In this document: positions 24,925 through 33,657 of the stretch, one piece after another | How positions within the stretch are numbered: position 1 is the stretch's first letter | Layout of the letters: every line of letters begins with the position of its first letter | DNA from: an uncultured Ruminococcus sp. | GTDB taxonomy: Bacteria > Bacillota > Clostridia > Oscillospirales > Acutalibacteraceae | Length of the DNA: 64,000 nt | Assembly (NCBI GenBank): GCA_902762615.1 | Contig: CACWOX010000005.1 | Span: forward strand, 1 to 64,000 | Direction: 5' to 3' | Program-made: the position numbers and the translations under genes | The notes under the pieces: model-generated | The model's database searches: none | What the model saw: the letters and a program-made list of their open reading frames with translations, nothing else | What the model was told of the DNA's origin: nothing

Positions 24925-26274
24925 ATGCGAAGACGATATTATAATCCAGTCAGAGAAAATCCTATCATATATTCAGCCGATAATCCGGACGAGGAGCAGG
25001 AGGTCTTGCAAAGAAACCATTCCTGCTGTCCGCGACCTCCTTATCCTGTGCCGGGACCTCCTGGCCCTCCCGGTCCAATGGGTCCAAGAGGTCCTATAGG
25101 TCCGAGAGGCCCTCAGGGACCGTTTGGCCCTCAGGGTCCGCAGGGTGAGCAGGGCCCCGCAGGTCCCACGGGTCCAACAGGTCCGGAAGGTCCACAGGGT
25201 GAGCAAGGTCCAGCAGGTCCAACAGGTCCGCAAGGTCCGGCAGGTCCCACAGGTCCACAGGGTGAGCAAGGTCCAGCAGGTCCAGCAGGTCCAGCAGGTC
25301 CAGCAGGTTCGCAAGGTCCACAGGGTGAGCAAGGTCCGGCAGGTCCACAGGGTGAGCAGGGTCCAACAGGTCCGGAAGGTCCACAGGGTGAGCAGGGCCC
25401 CGCCGGTCCAACAGGTCCGCAGGGCGAACAGGGACCAACAGGTCCCACAGGTCCGGAAGGACCACAGGGTGAGCAGGGGCCAGCAGGTCCAACAGGTCCG
25501 GAAGGTCCACAGGGTGAGCAAGGCCCCGCAGGTCCCACAGGTCCGCAGGGCGAACAGGGGCCAACAGGACCAACAGGTCCGGAAGGTCCACAGGGTGAGC
25601 AGGGTCCAGCAGGTCCAACAGGTCCGCAGGGCGAACAGGGTCCAGCAGGTCCTACAGGTCCGGAAGGTCCGCAGGGTGAGCAGGGGTCCGCCGGTCCAAC
25701 AGGTCCGCAGGGCGAACAGGGACCAGCAGGTCCAACAGGTCCGGAAGGTCCACAGGGTGAGCAAGGTCCCGCAGGTCCCACAGGTCCGCAGGGCGAACAG
25801 GGACCAACAGGTCCCACAGGTCCGCAAGGTCCGCAGGGCCCAGCAGGCGGCGTGCTTAGCTTTGCAGATTTCTTTGCGATAAACTCAGAGGAAGAGGCGA
25901 TGATTCTTCAACCCGGAGAGGATTTCGCATTTCCCAATACCGGAGCAAACAGCAACAGCGGCATTTCCGAGATAACCGAAACATCCTTCAATCTGGAGAA
26001 TATCGGAAGCTACTTGGTGATGTTCAATGTTACAACCATTCAGACGCCAAAGCTCGGGCTGACACTGGACGATGAATTGTTGGACTACACCGTTGCCGGA
26101 CGTCCGTCAGGTGCTTCGCAAATCGTTGGAATGACCATTATCACCACCACACAGGAAAATTCCGTTCTGACGGTGCGCTATCCGGATGACGATGCGTACA
26201 GCGGCGAAGCAGTTCCGACTGAAAATCCGCGGCAGGACACCACGTCGCATCTGGTGATCGTTCAGCTGAGCTAA
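24925..26274 (+). CDS. Collagen-like repeat protein with BclA-like C-terminal domain
   Basis: A 449-residue protein in three parts. Residues 1-43 form an Arg/Tyr-rich N-terminus with a CC pair and no signal peptide. Residues 44 to about 308 are an unbroken run of some 88 Gly-X-Y triplets dominated by [14 protein letters not shown] and GPEGPQ. The C-terminal 141 residues look like the compact beta-domain of exosporium or spore-surface collagens ([27 protein letters not shown]). Collagen-like stalks with such trimerising heads occur on spores and cell surfaces of Firmicutes. The AGGAG site is about 15 bp before the ATG, longer than usual. A terminator follows. Confidence 0.88.
   Translation: MRRRYYNPVRENPIIYSADNPDEEQEVLQRNHSCCPRPPYPVPGPPGPPGPMGPRGPIGPRGPQGPFGPQGPQGEQGPAGPTGPTGPEGPQGEQGPAGPTGPQGPAGPTGPQGEQGPAGPAGPAGPAGSQGPQGEQGPAGPQGEQGPTGPEGPQGEQGPAGPTGPQGEQGPTGPTGPEGPQGEQGPAGPTGPEGPQGEQGPAGPTGPQGEQGPTGPTGPEGPQGEQGPAGPTGPQGEQGPAGPTGPEGPQGEQGSAGPTGPQGEQGPAGPTGPEGPQGEQGPAGPTGPQGEQGPTGPTGPQGPQGPAGGVLSFADFFAINSEEEAMILQPGEDFAFPNTGANSNSGISEITETSFNLENIGSYLVMFNVTTIQTPKLGLTLDDELLDYTVAGRPSGASQIVGMTIITTTQENSVLTVRYPDDDAYSGEAVPTENPRQDTTSHLVIVQLS
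25054..25848. repeat. Collagen-type tandem DNA repeat
   Basis: About 795 bp of degenerate 9-bp-based repeats encoding Gly-X-Y, organised in longer near-identical blocks of roughly 45-81 bp (for example the CAACAGGTCCGGAAGGTCC block). The strand is G-rich in first codon positions, producing long open frames in several other frames that are artefacts. Confidence 0.9.
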
Positions 26275-26364
26275 GATAAGATAAGATAAACCAAGCTAAA
26301 AAGCCATACGCCAAGCTGACATGTTCAACTCTGAGATAATTTAATCCGTTTTTCAGATAAAAAA

Positions 26365-26413
26365 GTCGTACAGCACTGTGCCTTTATTAAAAAACACAGT
26401 GCTGTACGGCTTT
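26365..26413 (+). terminator. Strong terminator hairpin after the collagen-like gene
   Basis: A perfect 14 bp stem (26367-26380 with 26395-26408), A-rich before and followed by GGCTTTAA. The T-run is short, but the stem is very stable. Confidence 0.75.
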
Positions 26414-26442
26414 AACGAGATATTGAGACTGTATATGTGGTT

Positions 26443-26481
26443 TTAAGAAATCGGGAAATTGGAGGGAAACCGATTTCTTAA
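26443..26481. terminator. Second hairpin, possibly for the MATE gene
   Basis: A perfect 12 bp stem (26443-26454 with 26470-26481), located 15 bp beyond the end of the MATE gene on the minus strand. No good T-run is present on either strand. Confidence 0.45.
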
Positions 26482-26495
26482 ACGTAAAGTCAATG

Positions 26496-27944
26496 TTATT
26501 CAGCAGTCAAAGGGCTGCTGCCCTTGGAGGAAGAATCGTCTTGAGCGTGTACAACGCTCTTTCCGCGCCATGTGCCGCGTTTCCAGCGTATCGCAACGAC
26601 TATGCCGCGTATCACTTCGTCCGCCGCCATAGCAATCCAGATGCCGACCAGACCGAAACCGCAGACGACTCCAAGAATATAGCCGCCCAGAACGGAACAG
26701 CTCCACATAGCGATAATTCCGAGATAAGTCGGAAATTTCACGTCGCCCGAAGCCTTCAGGCTATTGATAATGACGAGGTTGCTTGTTCTGCCGAATTCCA
26801 GAAAGATGGCGACAAACAGCACCTTCCGCCCCAGACCTATGATCTGAGGACCTATTTCCGAGACCTCCGAACCGCTTGTGAAGAAGCCGAGAGTGACAGG
26901 ACTTATCAGAAAGTTCAGACAAGCTATGCAGGCTGACACAATGAGAGCGCTGCGCATGGTCTTGTTGACACGCTTGTAAGCAAAGTCGTAATTGCCCGCG
27001 CCGACGGCGTGACCGACAATGATAGTGGTTGCCATAGCGACAGACAGTGAATAAAGATAGGCGAAATTGCTCAGGATACTTGCGTAGATCTTTGTGTTGA
27101 TGGCGACGATTCCGAGAGTGTTCACAAATCCCGTGACAAACAGCTGAGAAATGTTATATGATATATTTTCACCAGCCGTCGGAATTCCAAGGCGCAGCAG
27201 CGTTTTGAGTATATCCTTTGGAAACGGCTTTAAGTACTTTAATGAAATATGCCCGTCGATAAAGAACCCAAAGAATACAAACGCGGCGCACAGCCCGGTG
27301 ATGCGGCTGAATGTGGTTGACACCGCGACTCCCGAAGCGCCAAGTCCCCACGACCGGAAAGACCCGTATAAAAACAGGTAGTTGCCGCAGACGTTAATGA
27401 TATTCATTCCCAGTGAAATCACCATGCCGAATACCGTTTTGCCGTTGCTCTGGAATATGCGTGACATAGTATCAAGCACAGCCTGAGTGAAAATGAATCC
27501 GCCTACGATCTGCATGTAGCTGCGAGCATCGTCCATCATCTCCGGGGGCGTGTGAAGCAGCTGCATCAATACGTCGCTTCCGAGATAAACGATTGCGCTG
27601 ATCACAAGGCTCAGCGCGAGATTGAAGGCAACACAGACGGTGTAAATCTGACTGATTTTATCCTTTTTGCCTGCGCCGAGATACTGCGCAACCACCACGC
27701 CGCTTGCACTGGAAATGACGGTAAAGGCGAGAGTGAGAAAGCCGAGTATCTGATTGGCGTTGCCTATAGCTCCTACGGCAGTCTGATCATATCCGCTCAG
27801 CATGAGCGTGTCCGCATAGCCCAGAAGCATGGCGAGCAGCGCCTGCACAAATATCGGCCATGCCAGCTTGAATACAGATGATTTTACGATATCATCGGAA
27901 CCCGATTCCGACCTGACGCGAGTCAGAGCGTTTTGTCTGCTCAT
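26496..27944 (-). CDS. MATE family efflux transporter
   Basis: A 482-residue 12-helix cation/drug antiporter of the MATE family (NorM/DinF-like group of Firmicutes). Features include the N-terminal FKLAWPIFVQALLAMLLGYADTLMLS and, in the second half, LRLGIPTAGENISYNISQL, the duplicated-half signature. The start ATG 27944 has AAAGGGA 9 bp upstream. Its promoter (28005-28033) is back to back with that of the divergent AraC-type regulator, so that regulator probably controls it. Substrate unknown. Confidence 0.92.
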   Translation of the reverse strand: MSRQNALTRVRSESGSDDIVKSSVFKLAWPIFVQALLAMLLGYADTLMLSGYDQTAVGAIGNANQILGFLTLAFTVISSASGVVVAQYLGAGKKDKISQIYTVCVAFNLALSLVISAIVYLGSDVLMQLLHTPPEMMDDARSYMQIVGGFIFTQAVLDTMSRIFQSNGKTVFGMVISLGMNIINVCGNYLFLYGSFRSWGLGASGVAVSTTFSRITGLCAAFVFFGFFIDGHISLKYLKPFPKDILKTLLRLGIPTAGENISYNISQLFVTGFVNTLGIVAINTKIYASILSNFAYLYSLSVAMATTIIVGHAVGAGNYDFAYKRVNKTMRSALIVSACIACLNFLISPVTLGFFTSGSEVSEIGPQIIGLGRKVLFVAIFLEFGRTSNLVIINSLKASGDVKFPTYLGIIAMWSCSVLGGYILGVVCGFGLVGIWIAMAADEVIRGIVVAIRWKRGTWRGKSVVHAQDDSSSKGSSPLTAE

Positions 27945-28004
27945 AAACAATAATCCCTTTCCCCGAGAAACACGGCGAAGTGCAATTGGGTATAACGTAT
28001 AAAA

Positions 28005-28033
28005 ATTTTATAAAATAGAATTTTTTTTATCAA
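28005..28033 (-). promoter_or_regulatory. Promoter of the MATE gene
   Basis: Minus strand TTGATA (28028-28033) and TAAAAT (28005-28010) with a 17 bp spacer. Confidence 0.6.
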
Positions 28034-28039
28034 AAACTA

Positions 28040-28068
28040 TTGACTTAGGATTACAATAATATTATAAT
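28040..28068 (+). promoter_or_regulatory. Promoter of the AraC-type regulator gene
   Basis: TTGACT (28040-28045) and a perfect TATAAT (28063-28068) with a 17 bp spacer. Its -35 is only 6 bp from the -35 of the divergent MATE promoter. Confidence 0.75.
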
Positions 28069-28358
28069 TTTTTTAGAAGGAAATACAAGCAGTATTTTCT
28101 ATGATTATTGCACTATCCGGTATATAAAATATAAATGCAATTGTATTTTTCTGTCGGATTCTTTTGGCTGATTGCTTTGTTTTATGGAACAATGCTGTTT
28201 TATTTCTCTTTTATTAAATAATAAGCCTATTATTTAAGGAGATTATTAAGAAATTTTGTTGGTTTTGTTATTTTGATTTTTTGCGGCATTTGACTTTTCC
28301 GATAATACCGTCATTTTCAGACTTGTACTATTCAGACAGATACAAAGGAGGTATGGAT

Positions 28359-29252
28359 ATGTACCCCGTAAATAAAGAAATATCGGACTTTGTGGAAAAA
28401 AAGAAGCATGGCGATGTGCTTTTGCCGTTTGTCATTTATGGAACGATGATGCCCACGCTTTTCTCATCGTTTCCTCTGCACTGTCACGAGGAAATTGAAA
28501 TGATTCTCAATGACTGCGGAAAATGCAGATATACCGTATCCGGCGATGATATTGATCTGGAATTCGGCGATATTCTGGTGATCATGCCGTGGGTGCTGCA
28601 TTCCTTCCGGCTGGAGAACGAAAAAGATTATTTTTTGGCTGCCACATATCTTATCTCGCTTGATATGGTAAACAATTACACCGTTGATGTCTGCGGGTCG
28701 AGATATTTGATGCCGATGCTCGGGCGAAAATGCAATGATTACTGCGTGATTCGGTTCAACTCGGAGCATTACGGGGAATTCAAGTCCATTGCCTTACAGC
28801 TCTTCGATGTATATTATGCGCATGAGGATTTTTTTGAGCTTAAAATTAAATCACTGATAAACGATCTGTTGCATAAGCTGCTGAGCTACGGCTGCATCAA
28901 AATTACGTCTCATACGCCCGAAAGCAACGACGTGAGGATTGTCCGCCGCGTGGTGGATTACATCTCCGAAAATTACATGGAAAATATCACTCTCGCAGGG
29001 CTTGCCGAGCTGGTGAATCTCAGTGAGACAGGACTTTCACGGCTTTTCCGCAATATCACAGGCATGTCGTGCATTGATTATGTCATAGAATATCGGCTTG
29101 CCAAGGCAAAGGGATTTCTTCGCACCACCGATAAGCCGATCATTGAGGTGGCTTACGATACGGGATTCAACAACATATCCTATTTCAACCGCACATTTAA
29201 AAAGCACTGCGGTCAGACGCCTTCCGAATTCCGCAAAATGAAGACAAGCTAA
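28359..29252 (+). CDS. AraC family transcriptional regulator
   Basis: A 297-residue regulator. The N-terminal cupin-like effector domain has HCHEEIEMI and IMPWVLHSF. The C-terminal double helix-turn-helix (about residues 195-295) has LAELVNLSETGLSRLF and AYDTGFNNISYFNRTFKK, typical of AraC. I chose ATG 28359 since AAAGGAGG (28344-28351) is 7 bp upstream; the ATG at 28353 is too close, and ATG 28281 has no RBS. The effector is probably a small sugar-like or aromatic molecule, unknown. The target is probably the divergent MATE exporter. Confidence 0.9.
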   Translation: MYPVNKEISDFVEKKKHGDVLLPFVIYGTMMPTLFSSFPLHCHEEIEMILNDCGKCRYTVSGDDIDLEFGDILVIMPWVLHSFRLENEKDYFLAATYLISLDMVNNYTVDVCGSRYLMPMLGRKCNDYCVIRFNSEHYGEFKSIALQLFDVYYAHEDFFELKIKSLINDLLHKLLSYGCIKITSHTPESNDVRIVRRVVDYISENYMENITLAGLAELVNLSETGLSRLFRNITGMSCIDYVIEYRLAKAKGFLRTTDKPIIEVAYDTGFNNISYFNRTFKKHCGQTPSEFRKMKTS

Positions 29253-29263
29253 TAATAAAAAAC

Positions 29264-29302
29264 AATCCTCCCTGAACCGTTGACCGTCAGGGAGGATTTT
29301 AC
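29264..29302. terminator. Bidirectional terminator
   Basis: A perfect 12 bp stem (29264-29275 with 29287-29298), T-rich on both outer sides. It serves the convergent AraC and L,D-transpeptidase genes. Confidence 0.85.
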
Positions 29303-29345
29303 GTTATCACTGTCGTTGTGTTGTTATACTGTTTTGTTGTCTGTT

Positions 29346-30254
29346 TTATACATACATGTTGGGATCCCAGATTTCCGGACTGTATTTGATCTTGTCCAGT
29401 CCCGTGTTGTCCACAAGATAGCCCTCGGTTTCGGGCGTTTCCTCGGTGTACTGCGGGTGATAGTTGGGATTCTTGGGATCGGGATCTGTCGGATCCCAGC
29501 CCGAGGCGTCGGGTTTGGGAACCTGTTCCTTGAGCGCGCTGGTGAGAGAAGCGTTCTTTTTCTTTTCCACTATGTGAACCGTCGTGCCTGCCTTGCAGTT
29601 TTCGGCTATCCATTTGGCGTTTTCCACCGTCAGGCGTATGCATCCGCCCGAATCGGCAGTGCCGAGGTTGGCAAAGCGCTTCTGATCGAGCTTGTCCTTC
29701 TTGGTGTCGCTGTACGGAACCGAGTGAAAAAGAAAATGTCCTGTGATCTGGGTGGCATACTGAGCGTAAAGCGGTGCGCCGTGGCTTTGCATCGTGCGCC
29801 ATACGTATTTTGAATTGGTGCGGTCGGCTTTGAGCTTCCAGTAACCGGCAGGAAATTTCTTCGGGTTCTGCGCGGTGGAGCAGAGCATGACCCTGACCGG
29901 CTTGTCGTATTTGCCGCTGGAGCTGGTGGTGTACACCGTGACAACCTGATTGGTCTTGTCAACCTCGATGAAATAGGGGTATTCCGGATATTTCAGCTTG
30001 CCGTCCGACGGTGTATCGGAAGGTGAGACGGCGCTCTGATCGGTGTTGTCGGTTGGTATTTCGTCGTACATAATATTTGTATTGCTGACGGTATAGCTTG
30101 CCAGGTTTGCCATGTCTATCTGCTTTGCGTTTTCAAACGGATTGCTGAAATGCGCCGCAATAAACGCGTTTATCACAAGCAGAACCACCACAGCCGCTAT
30201 GGCGGAGTAGATTCCCGCCGAGGATTTGTCTGATTTGTCGGATTTATAACTCAT
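29346..30254 (-). CDS. L,D-transpeptidase (YkuD domain)
   Basis: A 302-residue membrane-anchored cell-wall enzyme. One N-terminal helix (about residues 14-33) anchors it. The YkuD domain runs from YPYFIEVDKTNQVVTVY (about residue 90) to about 230, with HFLFHSVPY and the catalytic-cysteine motif DSGGCIRL. These enzymes make 3-3 cross-links in peptidoglycan or attach proteins. The C-terminal 70 residues are Pro/Asp-rich and disordered. The gene has its own consensus promoter and is the only gene in its unit. Confidence 0.9.
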   Translation of the reverse strand: MSYKSDKSDKSSAGIYSAIAAVVVLLVINAFIAAHFSNPFENAKQIDMANLASYTVSNTNIMYDEIPTDNTDQSAVSPSDTPSDGKLKYPEYPYFIEVDKTNQVVTVYTTSSSGKYDKPVRVMLCSTAQNPKKFPAGYWKLKADRTNSKYVWRTMQSHGAPLYAQYATQITGHFLFHSVPYSDTKKDKLDQKRFANLGTADSGGCIRLTVENAKWIAENCKAGTTVHIVEKKKNASLTSALKEQVPKPDASGWDPTDPDPKNPNYHPQYTEETPETEGYLVDNTGLDKIKYSPEIWDPNMYV

Positions 30255-30315
30255 TTATATTCGCTCACCTCATAACTGATAGTAGGATACCGTTCTGATG
30301 ATTATTTATTATAAT

Positions 30316-30344
30316 ATTTTATAATTTTTACCTTGCTCTGTCAA
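30316..30344 (-). promoter_or_regulatory. Sigma-A promoter of the L,D-transpeptidase gene
   Basis: Minus strand TTGACA (30339-30344) and TAAAAT (30316-30321) with a 17 bp spacer. Confidence 0.75.
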
Positions 30345-30393
30345 TAACGGCGGCTGAAATTTCAACATTAATTAATAATTTAACAATTTCCTG

Positions 30394-30423
30394 TTGCTAA
30401 AATGGAGAGTACAGTGATAAAAT
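30394..30423 (+). promoter_or_regulatory. Probable promoter of uvrC
   Basis: TTGCTA (30394-30399) and TAAAAT (30418-30423) with an 18 bp spacer, 40 bp before the TTG start. Confidence 0.5.
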
Positions 30424-30463
30424 AGAGGCAGGCAAAAGAGATAATCGGGGGGAACAACACACA

Positions 30464-32323
30464 TTGACCATATACTACGAAAATCCAAAATTAGGCGAGC
30501 TTCGCGCCAAGTCGATGAAGCTGCCGCTGCTTCCCGGTGTGTATATTATGCACGACAAGCGGGACAAGATCATTTATATCGGCAAGGCGAAGGCACTCAA
30601 AAACCGCGTCAGCCAGTATTTCGGCTCGCAGGAGGGTCACGCAGAAAAGGTCCGCCGCATGGTGGAAAATGTCGATCACTTTGAATACATCATAACCGAC
30701 ACCGAGTATGAAGCGCTTGTGCTGGAGTGCAGTCTGATCAAGCTGCACAAGCCAAAGTACAATATTCTGCTCAAGGACGACAAGGGATATCATTATATCA
30801 AAATAACGTCGGAGGAATATCCGCGCATTGTGGAAACCAAAAAGGTGGAGGACGACGGGGCGGAATACCTTGGCCCCTACACCGGCAGCTTTGCCGTGCG
30901 GCAGTCGGTGGACGAGGCATGCAAGATATTCAAAATCCCCACCTGCCGCCGCAGCTTCCCGCGGGACATCGGCAAGGGCAGACCCTGCCTGAATTATTCC
31001 ATTGGTCTGTGCCTTGCTCCCTGCAAAGGGCGGCTGAAAAAAGAAATTTACGACGAAGCGATCAGCGAAGCGCGTGACTTCCTCAAGGGTGGCACAAATA
31101 CCTCGGTGGCAAGGCTGACCGAACGCATGAACGAGTGCGCCGAACGGCTGGAATTTGAAAAGGCCGCACGGCTGCGCGACAGGATCAACGCTCTCAAAAA
31201 GATGAGCGAGAGACAGAAGGTCATTATGACCTCGGTGGAAGAGCAGGACGTCATTGCACTGGCGCAGGGAGCCGGCGGCACCTGTTTCGAGGTGTTCCGC
31301 TTCAAGGGCGGCAGACTGTGCGACCGCGAACAGTTTCTGATTGACGAGATGACGGGCGAACTCGGTCTTTGCCGCGCCGAATTCATCAAGCAGTATTATT
31401 CCATGCGGGATGTGCCGCCGAGGGTCACTGTGGACGGAGAGGTGGAGGATTCGGAACTGATCGAGCAGATGCTCACCGAAAAGCTCGCCGACAAGCACGG
31501 CAAAAAGGTGCGCATCACCGTTCCGCAGAAGGGGGAGCAGCAGCGCATTGTGGAGATGTGCCGCCAGAACGCCGCCGAATATCTCGCTCAGGCAAAGGGC
31601 AGAACCGGAGAGATCACGGCAGCCGTCGACGAGCTGGGCAGACTGCTTGGTCTGGATTCACCGCCCGAATACATCGAGTCCTACGATATTTCCAACACGC
31701 AGGGGGACGACAATGTCGCCGGCATGGTGGTGTTTGAAAACGGACGGCCGCTCAAATCGGCATACCGCAGGTTTAAGATAAAGACGATTGAGGGGCAGGA
31801 CGACTACGGCTCCATGCGTGAGGTCATCACGCGAAGATTATTGGAGTACAACGAACATAAGGACGAGGGCAAGGGATTCGGAAGGCTCCCCGATATGATC
31901 CTTTTGGACGGCGGCGAAGGTCACGTCAACGCCATACGTCCTCTGATAGAAGCCTCGGGACTTCCGATAGCTCTTTTCGGCATGGTCAAGGACAGCAAGC
32001 ACAAGACCCGCGCCATTGCCGCGGGAGGACGGGAAATATCCCTGACCCGAAGCAGAGCGGCATTCACGCTTGTGTCGTCCATACAGGACGAGGTACACCG
32101 TTTTGCCATTACCTATCACCATGCCAGCCACGGCAAATCGGTCATACGAAGCAGCCTGACCGAAATCGAGGGCATAGGACCGGCACGCGCAAGGGAACTT
32201 CTAAAGCACTTCAAAACCATTTCAGCGGTCTATGAGGCTTCGGTGGAGGAGCTGTGCGAGGTCAAGGGAATGAACCGCAGGGCTGCCGAAAATATCAAAG
32301 CGCACAAGTCGAAGGATCAGTGA
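30464..32323 (+). CDS. uvrC: Excinuclease ABC subunit C
   Basis: A 619-residue nucleotide-excision-repair nuclease that makes the 3' and 5' incisions with UvrA and UvrB. The order is the GIY-YIG nuclease (PGVYIMHDKRDKIIYIGKAKAL, about residues 23-100, quoted as two motifs around VY and IYIG), the UVR helix (about 205-240), the RNase H-like domain with YDISNTQGD and LLDGGEGHV, and C-terminal helix-hairpin-helix motifs (IEGIGPARARELL). The start is TTG 30464 with GGGGGG upstream; the next in-frame ATG (30515) has no RBS. Length is normal. Confidence 0.95.
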   Translation: MTIYYENPKLGELRAKSMKLPLLPGVYIMHDKRDKIIYIGKAKALKNRVSQYFGSQEGHAEKVRRMVENVDHFEYIITDTEYEALVLECSLIKLHKPKYNILLKDDKGYHYIKITSEEYPRIVETKKVEDDGAEYLGPYTGSFAVRQSVDEACKIFKIPTCRRSFPRDIGKGRPCLNYSIGLCLAPCKGRLKKEIYDEAISEARDFLKGGTNTSVARLTERMNECAERLEFEKAARLRDRINALKKMSERQKVIMTSVEEQDVIALAQGAGGTCFEVFRFKGGRLCDREQFLIDEMTGELGLCRAEFIKQYYSMRDVPPRVTVDGEVEDSELIEQMLTEKLADKHGKKVRITVPQKGEQQRIVEMCRQNAAEYLAQAKGRTGEITAAVDELGRLLGLDSPPEYIESYDISNTQGDDNVAGMVVFENGRPLKSAYRRFKIKTIEGQDDYGSMREVITRRLLEYNEHKDEGKGFGRLPDMILLDGGEGHVNAIRPLIEASGLPIALFGMVKDSKHKTRAIAAGGREISLTRSRAAFTLVSSIQDEVHRFAITYHHASHGKSVIRSSLTEIEGIGPARARELLKHFKTISAVYEASVEELCEVKGMNRRAAENIKAHKSKDQ

Positions 32324-32449
32324 GCAGCGGTAGATGAAAAGAAACATTGCTTTGTAAAATATGCCAAATTTATATATGATAATTTGGCGAATAAAACGGC
32401 AGAAATAGATTACACTTTTGTAAGTTTCGACATATTTGCCGCAAAATAC

Positions 32450-32478
32450 TTTACAGCGGGTAAAATATGCTGTATAAT
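32450..32478 (+). promoter_or_regulatory. Sigma-A promoter of rsmD-coaD
   Basis: TTTACA (32450-32455) and TATAAT (32473-32478) with a 17 bp spacer. Its position shows that translation of rsmD starts at 32515 and not at the ATG 32467 inside the promoter. Confidence 0.75.
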
Positions 32479-32514
32479 GATTCGGTAAAATGTTTGGCGA
32501 AAGGATTGCTGCCG

Positions 32515-33090
32515 ATGAGAGTGATCACAGGCACTGCAAGAGGCAGACGTCTCAGAACTTTGGAGGGCAACGATGTAAGACCCACCACCGACAGAGTCAA
32601 GGAAGCCGTTTTCAGCGTGATTCAGTTTGACATAGAGGGTCGCAGGATGCTCGATTTATTTGCCGGAAGCGGTCAGATGGGCATTGAGGCTCTCAGTCGG
32701 GGGGCAGCGGAAGCGGTCTTTGTGGACAGCTCGCCCCATTCGGTCGCCGTGGTCAGGGAAAATCTCCGCGCATGCGGTCTTAACGGAGCGGCAGTTGTGG
32801 TGCAGGGCGACGCGCTTTCCTACCTTGTGCCTAGAGCGGGACGGCAGGAATTTGACTACGCGTTTCTTGATCCTCCATACGGCAAGGGAATATTGCAGTC
32901 GGTGCTTCCGGCAGTGGCTTCGGTCGTCAAGCCGGGCGGAGCGATAATCTGCGAATCGCCTGCGGAAGAAGAGCTTCCCAAAGCCGTCGGTGATTTTGTC
33001 GTAGATCGGCAATATCGCTACGGGAAGATCAAGGTTACTTTTTACCGTGTCGCTGATGAAGAAGAATCTGATGGGGGAGATGACGAGTGA
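32515..33090 (+). CDS. rsmD: 16S rRNA (guanine966-N2)-methyltransferase
   Basis: A 191-residue SAM-dependent rRNA methylase. MRVITGTARGRRL is the conserved beginning, MLDLFAGSGQMGIEAL the SAM site, and FLDPPYGKG the catalytic DPPY motif. In many Firmicutes it is paired with coaD, as here, where the coaD GTG overlaps the rsmD stop codon by 4 bp. RBS AAAGGA is upstream of ATG 32515. Confidence 0.94.
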   Translation: MRVITGTARGRRLRTLEGNDVRPTTDRVKEAVFSVIQFDIEGRRMLDLFAGSGQMGIEALSRGAAEAVFVDSSPHSVAVVRENLRACGLNGAAVVVQGDALSYLVPRAGRQEFDYAFLDPPYGKGILQSVLPAVASVVKPGGAIICESPAEEELPKAVGDFVVDRQYRYGKIKVTFYRVADEEESDGGDDE

Positions 33091-33578
33091 AAATCGCAAT
33101 TTGCCCCGGAAGCTTTGACCCCATTACGCTGGGACATCTTGATATTATCCGGAGAGCGGCGGTCATGTTCGATAAGGTGATAGTCGCCGTGCTGGTCAAT
33201 CCCGGCAAAAATCCGTCATTCACCGCTGAGGAACGACTGGATATGATACGGCGTGCGGTCGCCGGCATACCAAATGTCGAGGCGGAGTGCTTTGACGGTC
33301 TGCTTGCGGAATATGCCCGTCTGAAAAACGCACAGACGATTGTAAAGGGTCTGCGGGCGGTCACCGATTTTGAGTATGAATTCCAGATGGCGCTTATCAA
33401 CCGCAAGCTCAATCCCGAAACCGATACGGTGTTTCTCACCACCAGTTCGCAGCACATGTATCTTTCCTCAAGCATGGTCAAGTCAATAGCCCGTTTCGGC
33501 GGAGATATTTCGGACTTTGTGCCGGAATGCATATGCGGCGAGATTAGCGAGAGGCTTTCACGGCAGGAAGATGAATAG
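33087..33578 (+). CDS. coaD: Phosphopantetheine adenylyltransferase
   Basis: A 163-residue nucleotidyltransferase that makes dephospho-CoA from 4'-phosphopantetheine and ATP, the fourth step of CoA synthesis. CPGSFDPITLGHLDII holds the T/HxGH nucleotide motif; KGLRAVTDFEYE and SSSMVKSIARFGGD are the other family signatures. The start GTG 33087 overlaps the rsmD stop, so the two are translationally coupled. Length is normal. Confidence 0.96.
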   Translation: MKIAICPGSFDPITLGHLDIIRRAAVMFDKVIVAVLVNPGKNPSFTAEERLDMIRRAVAGIPNVEAECFDGLLAEYARLKNAQTIVKGLRAVTDFEYEFQMALINRKLNPETDTVFLTTSSQHMYLSSSMVKSIARFGGDISDFVPECICGEISERLSRQEDE

Positions 33579-33657
33579 AGCCGCGAAGCATTACAACATG
33601 GCAGGAAAAAACCAATTATCAATAAATCAGAAAATCAATTGAAGGAGTTAATTTATC

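Larger units (their letters stand above)
27945..28358. promoter_or_regulatory. Divergent regulatory region between MATE and AraC genes
   Basis: A 414 bp AT-rich region. It contains two back-to-back promoters near its left side and a long (about 280 nt) untranslated leader for the AraC gene, without a convincing small gene in it. Confidence 0.6.

Noticed and set aside
24973-25827. Cys/Trp-rich and Pro-rich minus-strand frames opposite the collagen repeats
   Set aside because: Produced by the repeated GGTCCN codons being open in several frames; no start signals.
25054-25848. CRISPR-like direct repeats
   Set aside because: The repeats are in-frame Gly-X-Y codons without unique spacers; they are collagen coding repeats.
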